Shown here piece by piece: positions 32,715 to 42,600 of a stretch of 64,000 bases of DNA. The translations under genes were made by a program, and so were the position numbers. The notes under the pieces are model-generated. The model did not search any database. It was not told the DNA's origin and saw only the letters and a program-made list of their open reading frames with translations. The stretch lies in assembly GCA_032718475.1 (NCBI GenBank), contig JAUCBJ010001135.1:1-64000 (forward strand). Direction: 5' to 3'. The first letter of the stretch is position 1, and every line of letters starts with the position of its first letter. Source of the stretch: Nemertoderma westbladi (lineage: Eukaryota; Xenacoelomorpha; Nemertodermatida; Nemertodermatidae).

Positions 32715-32852
32715 CAGTGTCAATTCGCTAAGGCTCCGCCAACTTCGTGGATCGCCCCAACAGTGTCAATTCGCTAAGGCTCCGCCAACTTCGTGGCTCG
32801 CCCCAACAGTGTCAATTCGCTAAGGCTCCGCCAACTTCGTGGCTCGCCCCAC
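32715..32852. repeat. 46-bp tandem repeat, three copies
   Basis: CAGTGTCAATTCGCTAAGG starts at 32715, 32761 and 32807. Each unit ends in CTTCGTGGCTCGCCCC(A), with one substitution (GGATCG) in the first. Confidence 0.9.
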
Positions 32853-34041
32853 AAGCAGTGTTTAGTACATGTCTTTATGTCATGTTCTTATGCCTTGTTA
32901 ATAATAATTCTATTTACACTTGTAATTTGTTCTGTCGTTAATCTTAATTTGCTCTCTTATCATTGATTATACCACCGATATTACGTAATCAAGGAGGTTT
33001 TACACGCGCCAAACAAGGTGGGACTTTGCAATTAAGTATCAGTGGTAATCTGGACAATTGTCATAGATAAGTGTGTTGTTCTATCTCTAACTTACTAAAT
33101 AATTAATATATGGCGATATACCAGACCATAAATCATCCAAATCAGACCAGGTCATAAATTAATTACGATAGAAATATTTATATAATTATACATAAAGACA
33201 AGTCACTATACGTAAACACTGAACTTGAGTCCTTACAGGATTAATTAGTCAGTCATTTACATACTTTGTTGTCACACCCTCCCGGTATAGTATTTCAGTT
33301 AAATACACAATAGATAATCAAATACCATATCGAACCAAATAAGTTATAGAGCAAATTAATACATGTGAAAAGTCCAGTAGTATACCGCTTACCGGATCCT
33401 AGTAACGATGTATCTTACCATAAGATCCAGTAGTGTATACAGGCTCGTGCAGTATCTGACAATAAATCCCAGTCCAGGTTGTCTAAACAAACAGATACTA
33501 AATACGCGAACTACTACTGGCGAGGAACAGAGCCTGGTGTCTATTCTAATACGTGAGTAGTAGAGGAAGAGGGTCCGCCCACCCCCTCCTCCCTATGCTA
33601 TTCTATGGGACATATCTCGGAGGGCTATTGGAAATCCTCAATTTTGACAGATTTTAATGACCATCTGCCGCCAGTATTGATTCGCATCGTTGCATCAACC
33701 AATGATCAATATTCAACTACGTGTAGCCTAACCTCACGATGTATGCCTAGCCCCGGTTACTCTCCCTTTCGCCTCGCTACCATGACGGATGGAGATGACG
33801 ATGAACTAATATAGTCTCTGCATGTAAAAGCTTTTGTGGACATAACAAGTCATTTTTACGCAATGCGCAGAATACTCTAAAATAGCCTTAAATTTATCCA
33901 ACTACGCGACGGGAAGGAATTAGAACCAAGATGATGAAATCTGTCAGCTGATTCTTTGTGGACGTGGAGGTTCTTTGTTCTGTCTTATTCTGCCAATCAG
34001 AGCAATTTTCACTTTATGTCTAACAGAAACCTATGGAAACT
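32853..34041. other. Flank of the giant BEL element, no gene seen
   Basis: Mixed sequence without ORFs over about 70 codons. The last bases, CTCGCGC, include the 5-bp target site duplicated by the BEL insertion. Confidence 0.4.
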
Positions 34042-34046
34042 CGCGC

Positions 34047-35127
34047 TGTTCGCACTTTCAGACCTTTAGCAGTTTAACCTGCCAAATTGGGATGTCTTCT
34101 AGATAATAGATCGTCTTTACCCTATGACAAGTATTTGATACACTACATTAGCCGAAGCCAGTCTATGCACGATCATTCACCCGCTGGATATACCCGGGAG
34201 ACTGGATTCGGAAGCCTAACCGTATTGCGGTGTAAGCCTACTGTATTATTCGACTGATCGTAATATATAATCTCTGACAAATATTATTCACTTTCGGGAA
34301 ATATTAACAGTTCCTTTAGGACGTGGCGCTCTAAATATGTAAACAGAGTTATGACTTAAACTAAACACAACGGGATGGCTATAGATTCACGTATATGGCG
34401 CATTCTTTAGGAGATGCTTTGTTATCAGTCACAATCATACACAATACTGCACAATGCTGCACACTAATCTGCCGACCTTCACTAATTTTAGTCACATATA
34501 AAGAGAACAACAGACAATACATGTAGGGCCTATGAAATAGCATTAGATTCACTTCAAACCACTTAATGTAAGTCGCAATCGTTATATGTAACCGGTCTCT
34601 CTAACCTTTAGTATATCAAGAAGATTGGGGTGTCTGATTATTTATCAGTATTCCAAATATAATATTCCATCAACAAATATAATGAATAACCGACAGTAAA
34701 TAGCAGTACAAGTGTTAAGGTATAAATTGATATGATATGTGAGTTATGGTTCGTTTGTGAGTGAGGATTGGTAAAATCACATACTGACTCAACTCCACGA
34801 GTTTCTATATACAATCTCTAACGCAGAGGCAAAAAACGCTCTGATTGGTCGACCGAACAAAGAAGGAACAGAGAACAAAGAAAAAGCTCCACGTGTACAG
34901 CATCAGCTGTTAGCCGTCGTCATGGTAGCTACACTGTTTCAAGAGGATCTGGCGTATTGCGTCATAGAATTGCTAATTATGTCCGCTAAAGTACACATAC
35001 AGAAGAAATGGCTTTTATGTCCTCTAAAACACCAGTACAGTAAGGACACGGCCTTTTATGCCTGTTAAACCAACTACAGAGTACTTTACGGGGAAAATAA
35101 CCGGCTAATTCCGCAAAAGCCTTTACA
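34047..35127 (-). repeat. 3' LTR of BEL-1
   Basis: Plus-strand ends are TGTTCGCACT and CCTTTACA. It is about 98% identical to 53849-54928. The minus-strand GGGAGCGG immediately before it (35128-35135) is the likely polypurine tract. Confidence 0.92.
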
Positions 35128-35205
35128 CCGCTCCCAGAAAATGGGATTTAAGTCTATAAAATATAACAAATCACAGTTTCTAAAATATAAAAATACTCTA
35201 AACAG

Positions 35206-35739
35206 TTAGTCTTTCTTACGCGGACGGCGTTTACGTAGTTTTTTGAGGCTAGCAAGAGCCCTTTTCTCTTTGGGGCGAGCCACTTTACTAGGAGGGCTGT
35301 AACTCCTGGGTGAAGGGTGCAATACAATTGCATCAGAAGGTTTAGGATTACGATCGGTGTATCCGCCGGTCGAGGTACCTGGTTGATCGATTTCAACTTC
35401 AATGGAGCGAGGTCTAACGGCCTTTAGGGCGCGTCTTAGGACAGCAGCTCCTACGGGTCCTTGACGGGTCGTCTGGACAATGGCGTTAGGCGGACCGTGA
35501 GTGGTGAGAAACTTCCTCGGTTTAATGGTTCTTTCCAGCTCGCGTTCTCGTGCTCGATATTCGTAGGGCCATCGAGATACTTCCTGTAACTCAGGGTGCG
35601 AGTTGATAAATAAATCGCCATACTCAGGGTCTTGACGGATGAAATTGATCAAATGGTATGAAGTAATATCGTTAGGATTGACGTTCCTAAGATATTTTCG
35701 AACAAATTTGGTGGAAATACACTCACCAACACGCTTCAT
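35206..35739 (-). CDS. BEL-1 accessory ORF, basic C-terminus
   Basis: This 177-residue ORF is the last one before the 3' LTR. I do not recognise a family. The N-terminal half is mixed (FVRKYLRNVNPNDITSYHLI). The middle is rich in Arg and Pro. The C-terminus is strongly basic (KEKRALASLKKLRKRRPRKK), suggesting nucleic-acid binding or nuclear import. Its ATG shares the A of the upstream stop (TAATG), an arrangement used for termination-reinitiation in some retroelements and RNA viruses. Function unknown. Confidence 0.6.
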   Translation of the reverse strand: MKRVGECISTKFVRKYLRNVNPNDITSYHLINFIRQDPEYGDLFINSHPELQEVSRWPYEYRARERELERTIKPRKFLTTHGPPNAIVQTTRQGPVGAAVLRRALKAVRPRSIEVEIDQPGTSTGGYTDRNPKPSDAIVLHPSPRSYSPPSKVARPKEKRALASLKKLRKRRPRKKD

Positions 35740-36902
35740 TAGTTCGTAACTCGGTGTGCGTGTTTTTGTTCCACAGACGCGAATAGATAAGGATGGAACG
35801 CGTAAACTCCCTCGTAAGAGCGTCCAGGATAGTAGCGATGGCGGGACTCACAATGTAAATCCGCGTTCGCTTCCCAAGCTCGGATGTAGCGCAGGGTAAT
35901 CATCTCATCTACGCTTTCTAAATCGCGGTTAAAGGGGCAATTATAACTGGCATGTCCTTTAAGTTGACAGTGGTGGCATTGGGTCATAAATTGGGGGCAG
36001 ACTGCAAAAATATGCGAGTTATTAAGTCTGCAATACGCACAATAGATCTCCATCATCGGTTGTTCGTGGAAATAGGAGCAGGGTACGTCTGAGTCCATAG
36101 GGGTGAAATGGGCTCTCGATGCGCATAATCGACAACGTTTTCGAGAAACATAGTTGGCGTGTCGATAATCGTATGCGATGAGACATTGTGGACCTTGATA
36201 CCACTCCAAGACGTAATCGTTATCGCTGCTCCGGGGCGCTGTAGGCTGGATCGCTTCAGACTCTAAGCAGATTGGTTCGTCTTCCAATTGCATAGCTGAG
36301 GTAGGTGCGGCTGTCTCCGCAAGCGGACCCACTGTCTGAACTTCCACGACAGAATAACCCGTGGGTATTCGGGGTCTTTGTATAACAGATGAATGTAAGT
36401 TCTGTATACAAACGTCCTGAAAGAGGGAAAATCCCGCGCTGTTTAGCTTCTTCGCAGCTGAGTCTCTTAGGCTGAGTTTGGTCAGAGCGCGGTCCTTGAA
36501 CTGACTATCAACGTTACGGAACGGAGTCAGAAAGCGCCTGAAACATTCGAAGCGGATGAATTTATTGTGTTCATCTAACTTGGCGAGTTTGGTTCCAAGT
36601 ATTAAGGGATGGGCGCGTATAGTACGACTGCACACATCGGCTAGCCAACCGGCAAGTGCTGCGTTTTCAAAGATCGTGTATATAGCTAAGGAGGGACGAA
36701 GTGGAACACTCATAAAGCTATACACGGCGCCAGGTGCGGTCAATGGTCCATCAAAGTATAAACGAGAATAATGATCTCCATATACTTGTTGGTAATTGAT
36801 AGGATTTCCAACCTTGAAATTCCATCCGTATTCTTGAAAGGCAAGATGTCCGATGGAGGTTCGTTGTACTTTAGTAATGCCGCTGGGTGTATTGGCATAC
36901 AT
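35739..36902 (-). CDS. BEL-1 accessory ORF with zinc-knuckle cluster
   Basis: A 387-residue ORF of unknown family in the position where env lies in some retroelements. It has no signal peptide or membrane segment. Residues 1-170 are a mixed, globular-looking domain (YGWNFKVGN, YSRLYFDGPLTAPG, YTIFENAALAGWLADVC). A linker follows, then a Cys/His-rich block: CRLCASRAHF, CSYFH, CAYCRLNNSHIFAVC and a perfect CX2CX4HX4C knuckle, CHHCQLKGHASYNC. This resembles Gag-type nucleic-acid binding rather than an envelope protein. Open over its full length in an element with other lesions, so it may have been maintained by selection. A captured host or viral gene is an alternative. Confidence 0.65.
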   Translation of the reverse strand: MYANTPSGITKVQRTSIGHLAFQEYGWNFKVGNPINYQQVYGDHYSRLYFDGPLTAPGAVYSFMSVPLRPSLAIYTIFENAALAGWLADVCSRTIRAHPLILGTKLAKLDEHNKFIRFECFRRFLTPFRNVDSQFKDRALTKLSLRDSAAKKLNSAGFSLFQDVCIQNLHSSVIQRPRIPTGYSVVEVQTVGPLAETAAPTSAMQLEDEPICLESEAIQPTAPRSSDNDYVLEWYQGPQCLIAYDYRHANYVSRKRCRLCASRAHFTPMDSDVPCSYFHEQPMMEIYCAYCRLNNSHIFAVCPQFMTQCHHCQLKGHASYNCPFNRDLESVDEMITLRYIRAWEANADLHCESRHRYYPGRSYEGVYAFHPYLFASVEQKHAHRVTN

Positions 36903-37122
36903 AGTGCGGAAGAAACCTCGGCCTTCTGCCCAGGGAACAACCAGTTCAAGGATATGTTTGTCTCAGTTGTTCTACATAAGATTTATATCCCCAATCATTA
37001 AGGGAGGTGAACAACTAGATTTATGACACACAATGGTACCAGTTGTTCACAGACTAGCCGCTTATCCTTTTAGTCCTTGAATCACGGTCGTGGACTTAAG
37101 GAAATCCTTGGTGGTTGATTAT

Positions 37123-37455
37123 CTAATCAACAACGAGAGGGTGGAAGTTGATATCATAAATATCAACAGAAGGGTACATGGACAGGAGGTGCGGACACCA
37201 ATATGAGCATCCAAATAAACAGTAAGGGGTGGGGAGGTTTATTAGGAGGCGGTATGATCCATACCACGATACGGCAATGATTGGTCGATCGTCTCCCAAA
37301 GCTCCGAGCACATTGGGAAGAGAAGGTGGGACGAAGTATGTTGTGTCGTTAATAGCGATGTATAAAGGGATAATGGTAGTAAGGAGGAGGAAGGATATAT
37401 GGTAGTATCCATAAGATACCACAATGGACATGTTTTCCGTCACGTCATCATTCAT
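37123..37455 (-). CDS. Possible BEL-1 small hydrophobic ORF
   Basis: 110 codons with a hydrophobic stretch near residues 18-33 (HISFLLLTTIIPLYIAI) and several Cys-aromatic motifs (CLFGCSYWCPH). It could be one membrane segment of a small protein, or chance. No family is recognised. It lies between the 125-codon and 387-codon ORFs. I list it because of its position; support is weak. Confidence 0.3.
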   Translation of the reverse strand: MNDDVTENMSIVVSYGYYHISFLLLTTIIPLYIAINDTTYFVPPSLPNVLGALGDDRPIIAVSWYGSYRLLINLPTPYCLFGCSYWCPHLLSMYPSVDIYDINFHPLVVD

Positions 37456-37657
37456 TCTTGTCTTTTAATGGTGACACTGATCACAATAATTACAGGAAAA
37501 TGATGAAGGAAGAGAAAATTATAGCCTCCCGAAGGAGACCGCCCGCGAGCACCCGTGCCCCGGGGAAAACTATTCACATTATGGACCCTGGACATTAACC
37601 CATGTCTCTTCTCCAGTGGTTCTCCTCTATTTGTCTTTACAAGCCTTCTTCCACGTT

Positions 37658-38035
37658 CTATCTTTCGAGTTGATTTCGAATAGAATACTCGTATTCTATT
37701 CTCGGTTTATCGTACCGACTCCGCTGGGTATGATATTTAAATAAAACCATTTCCCTTTCGGTGTCTACATCGTCCGTATCGTGTAAATCGATAGGATGGC
37801 CAGTAGTTAAGAAGTCCATATACGTACCATTACGATGCGTATAGCGAGCGGTGAACTTTCGATAGTCCAATTCACGCGTAAGTTGCTCCTGGGACATTGG
37901 CGGTTCGATATAACGACCATCATCCTCCGTAGTAGTTGGACCAGCGTCGCCGCGTATCAAGCTATCGACAAACGCTTGTAAAGGTAGAGTATATCGCTCC
38001 CTGATACCAAGATCATCTTCTATCAACTCAGTCAT
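37658..38035 (-). CDS. Possible BEL-1 accessory ORF, 125 residues
   Basis: An acidic N-terminal half (TELIEDDLGIRERY, TTTEDDGRYIEPP) and a charged, Arg/Tyr-rich C-terminal half (RYDKPRIEYEYSIRNQLER). Codon use looks coding. A GCAG acceptor-like motif immediately precedes ATATG, so it might be an exon of a spliced transcript joined to the downstream ORFs. No family recognised. Confidence 0.4.
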   Translation of the reverse strand: MTELIEDDLGIRERYTLPLQAFVDSLIRGDAGPTTTEDDGRYIEPPMSQEQLTRELDYRKFTARYTHRNGTYMDFLTTGHPIDLHDTDDVDTEREMVLFKYHTQRSRYDKPRIEYEYSIRNQLER

Positions 38036-39668
38036 ATCTGCTATGAGTTTATCAATATTATAATGAGTTTATATATTAGGCTAGCGGGCGTCGCTGCCTA
38101 CCCCTCTTTTGCCCCCGGACAGTGCAAGATCCTCAGCGCCGATGTACCGTCGTCGCTGTGCTTTCGCCAACGATGTAGCTACACAACGACAACGATAAAC
38201 GGCACAAGTCACTCCACTGTCCGTCCCAAAGGCTTAGATGTACTTCAGGTTCTTTCTGGAGAGTTAGGGCTACTTTCACAATTTCGACTAGCTACTGTAA
38301 ACACACTTTAGCAGTAACATTCACCTATGAACGCACAAATTCAACACAACTGCCACAAACTGTACACATTCGGGCCATTTGTCCGTTAGTCAGTACCTTC
38401 CAGAATGTCACTTTATTTATTATGTATCCTTGGATACTAGCAGTGCGCTATTTATTCCCTATGCTATTCAATGGGGCAAGCTTTCTATTGTTCTTTTAAC
38501 TCACTTCTAATTCTAGCGTGGGTGTTGCCATGGTGACATTATGGAAAGCTAGCGGTAGAATTAGGGTAATTCTCATGCATACAGATCTGGGATGCTATTT
38601 AATAGTAATTCTTTAATGGTCAATATCCCCTTTATACATGATTTTATGAATTTTATCGGCTATTGACTACATATTGGAGATTCTCGCACACTAATACACT
38701 TAATAGAGTGAATCTCCGCTCCCATGATCTATTAATTAATGGAACTTTGGGAATGTTATAAATTGTATAAAAATGACAATTTATTAAATTCATTAAAATA
38801 TATGAATTTAAATTTAGTCCCGTAAATTTTATTATTTAATGTTAAATAGACACAATTTTATTCCAGAACGTGTCTGGGGACTGGGATCCTTGATTCTAGG
38901 AATTTTGACCTTTTAAGAGTATCGGTAAGTGCTACGATATCTTATTCGACTAGAATTTTAAAGGATCTAAAATTTCGACAGATTTTATAAATATTAATAA
39001 TTAATATTTAGGATGGGCACCAGTTTATTCCAGAACTTGTCTGGGGACGTTAACCACTGATTCTAGAATTTGTCTTTCAAGTATATCGGTGGGTGCCGCG
39101 ATATCTTAATCGACTAGAATTACAGATGGTCAAAGGGTTTAACAGATTTATTTTGCGTTATACGCTACTGTTAAAAGGACATCACGCTACTATATGTATT
39201 ATTTAATATACGGTATGAGAGCAATATCGCACGAAGCAATGTCAGTGAGAAGAGGCAAGTCGTTTCCAAGGTCTACCCAGAGCTTGGTTTAGCCGAGACA
39301 CGAGGATCTGAACTTTGCATTCCTAATACTCTGCTTACCAATAATACTTAAATATAGTAGGAGCTTTATTGTACTTTAATAAGTACGGACATTTCATCTT
39401 ACTGTAGTTACGTATTTGTAATGTAATACGAACAGTAAGGAAGGAGAAAAATAATTATTTCTCGCCGTCGCACTAAATTTATAATGTATAAGTAATTAAG
39501 TAATAAACGCTAATATATATTGCACTAATCTACTAAATAATCGCTAAAATAACATTCTACTAAATAAAATTAAAGAAACGATTATAATAAAATTACATAA
39601 TAATATATACATAAATATAAAGAAAAAAAACAAATACAAATATAGTCATACACCCACTCCAGCCGTTG
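38036..39668 (-). other. BEL-1 post-pol spacer with 167-bp direct repeat
   Basis: No convincing ORF. Two copies of a block beginning TTCCAGAAC and continuing TGTCTGGGGAC ... GATATCTTA-TCGACTAGAATT start at 38861 and 39028 (167 bp apart). TATATAAAC-like sequence on the minus strand just above the 125-codon ORF could mark a separate transcript start; this is speculative. Confidence 0.5.
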
Positions 39669-42600
39669 TTAAGTTGGGGAGTCTCTAGATGTTTGTTGGA
39701 TTAGGGAGGTGGTCGTGGGAAGAGTATCTTGCCTTCCATAGTTTCCGGAGAGTTCTCTGTCTCTTTCCAGTAAACATAAACGACCAACTGGGCGATTGAG
39801 CTGCTGTGTCTCGAAGACAATTCCCGGTTTCTTGAAGTTACGTCGCATGACGACGAGTTCTACCGATCGCACCAAACCGTCATCCGAGATGTGAGTCTCG
39901 ATGATACGACCTGTCTGCCACCGCTTACATGGAAGATCTACATCCACAATAAGAACCATGTCTCCAGCGCTGACGTTTTCTTGCTGCGCAAACCACTTAG
40001 TTTGAAGTTGTAGCGTGGGCAGATAATGTTTTTCGAAATGGTCAGCGAAACGACGGGATAACAACTGCATGAGTTGCCAAGTTTGCCGGCAGTATTCGTC
40101 TCCGTCTGTGATTTCCGATTGTGGGAGCATGGCTACAGGTTTCTTCAGTAGGAAGTGCGCGGGTGTTAGCGCTTCCAGGGAATCGGGACTCGATGAGACT
40201 GGCATAAGCGGTCTCTCGTTGAGATAGGCGGCAATTTCCTCCATTAACGTCCGCAAAAGTTCGTCGGTGAGATACGCGCGGCAAGGCACTATAAAGTGAA
40301 ATGCTGTCTTCACACTTCTTATTAATCTCTCCCAACTTCCTCCCCACCAAGGGGCGTCGGCGGCGTTGAAGGTCCAGCTAGACGCTGTTACTCGTAGCTG
40401 ATCGTCCACCTGTCTTTGGTTCCAATCTTTGACGTAAGCTTTGATTTCATTGTTGGCACCAATGAAGTTTGTTCCCTTATCAGATCTCATCGTGTTACTA
40501 GTGCCAAAGCGAGCGATCTGTCGTCGTAAGCTTAATAGAAAGCTGTTGGTAGATAAATCGTTCACCATGTCGAGATGGATAGCTCTACAAGTCATACAAA
40601 CAAAGATGACACACCATCTCTTGACTATAGTCCTAGCACGATATACTTCAATAGGGCCAAATAAATCCACACCGGTATTAGTAAAAGGTGGTTCATAGAA
40701 GCTTACTCGTTCCCTAGGTAATTCTGCCTCTCGCTGTGTTAAAGGCCTACTGAATGCTTTCCTACAGGGTATGCAGTTCCTAAGAACTTGGTTCAGAGCT
40801 CTACGGGGTTTATAAAAATAATAGCGAGTTCGAATTTCGCTAAGAACTCGTTCTCTACCAGCATGATAAAGTTTGCTGTGAACGTCTACAATCATCTTGA
40901 CTTGTATTTCAAGATTTCTAATGAGTATGGGAAACTTAGTGTCAAAGGATAATGGAGCATTCGTTAATCTTCCTCCAACACGTATCAACCCATCTATCAT
41001 TGTGCTAGAGAAACGATCCCTTAAGCGCATCTGCGGATTTCTCAACAACAGGAAATACTTATCGGAATCCTCATAGCATTGCAGGAGTCTCAGCATCTGC
41101 TTGTTGGTTTCTTCATGCTCCTGATAACTGATCTTCTCCTTCAGAAACCTGTCGGATATCTTATATTTGGGAAGATCTTTAACAACATGGACCTGCACCA
41201 ATGTTAGTGGAGCGGTATCACTTTTGGTCTTCATCCCGGAGTAGTGATGGTGAAAACATCTTTTTAAATATGTAATGGCCTTACAGAGCCGATTCCAGGA
41301 ACTGTAGTGATGTATCGCTCTCTGCAGGAGAGGTGAGAGTCCTTGCGAGACGTCTGGTATTCCAGATTTCCAATCCTTCTCACGGATTTCCACAACAAGT
41401 TTATTTGTGGCTGTGGGTTTCTGATCCAAAGTGTCGTCTCCGGAAGTATGTAGTACAGACAGATCTACCATGGGTTTGAATAACTTCGATTTACTCGCCC
41501 GAGTTTTAGGTTTGACTTTCTCCGCTCCCTTGGCCTGTCTAATCTCTGCTGCAGTAAGATGAGGAGGCCATTCTTCTTCTTCTTTGTAGAGGAAGTCGGG
41601 TCCACCTAACCAGTCTGGAGTATCTACCAGTTCTTGTGGAGTTGCTCCCCTGGAGGCGATGTCTGCTGGATTAATCGTTCCGGGGCAATGTCTCCATTGA
41701 TCCATCGTTGTGCGACTGAGTATAATGGCTACTCTATTGGTAACGAAGACGCTGAACTGACAGACTTCATTGGTTATATACTCCAACACGAGTAAAGCGT
41801 CGGTCCAATAGACAGTTTTCTCCAGTGGATAGTCGATCTGTTCTGTTACATTCCGGCCGATGGCTGTAGCGTATAGAGCCGCCTTTAACTCCGCTCGAGG
41901 AACTTTCAACTTGTTGTTTATCAGTGCCTTAGAGGTAACCAAGGCGACTTTGATTCCGTCCGGAGTTTCCACCCTTAGGTAGGCTACTATACCTATTCCC
42001 ATATCGCTGGCATCTCCAAACACATGGAGTTGATAGGAATACGTAGGGAGAACATGACCAAAATATGAACGGGAAATTATAAAGTTCTCGATGGCTGGTA
42101 GAGAATCTTCCCATTTCATCCACTTCTTTAATAATTCTCCCTTAAGTGGATCGTCCCATGAGTGGTTTTCAAGCCACATTTGTTGTACTAAACTCCGAGC
42201 AATCAATATAACTGGGCTAATAAATCCCAATGGATCGAAATAAGTGCTCAGGATACTTAAACAAATCCGTTTAGTCCGAACTGGATTATCTCGCTGTTTT
42301 AGTTGGAAAAACAGGATATCTCTTTCTGTGTCCCATTTCAAACCAAGGGTCTTAGTTTCTGGGAGATCATCTTTTATTAGATCTAGGTCTTTCGCTCCTC
42401 GATCTTCTACCGGGATCGATTCCAGAAACTCACGGGAGTTGCTGGTGAATTTAGTTAATCGAAATCCACCTCTTTTTAAGCACTCTACTGTTCCTTCAGC
42501 GACGTCAATGGCTTCTTCGACTGATGGAAGGGACTTTAGATTATCGTCCATGTATATATCCCGCTTGATGTTGTCAATCACCTCTTTAGAGAAGGCTTCT

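Noticed and set aside
37123-37455. Envelope glycoprotein of the BEL element
   Set aside because: Only one modest hydrophobic segment, no furin-like site, and too short. Kept as a low-confidence ORF of unknown role.
38063-38311. Plus-strand 82-codon ORF in BEL-1
   Set aside because: It lies opposite to the accessory region, with no motif or context.
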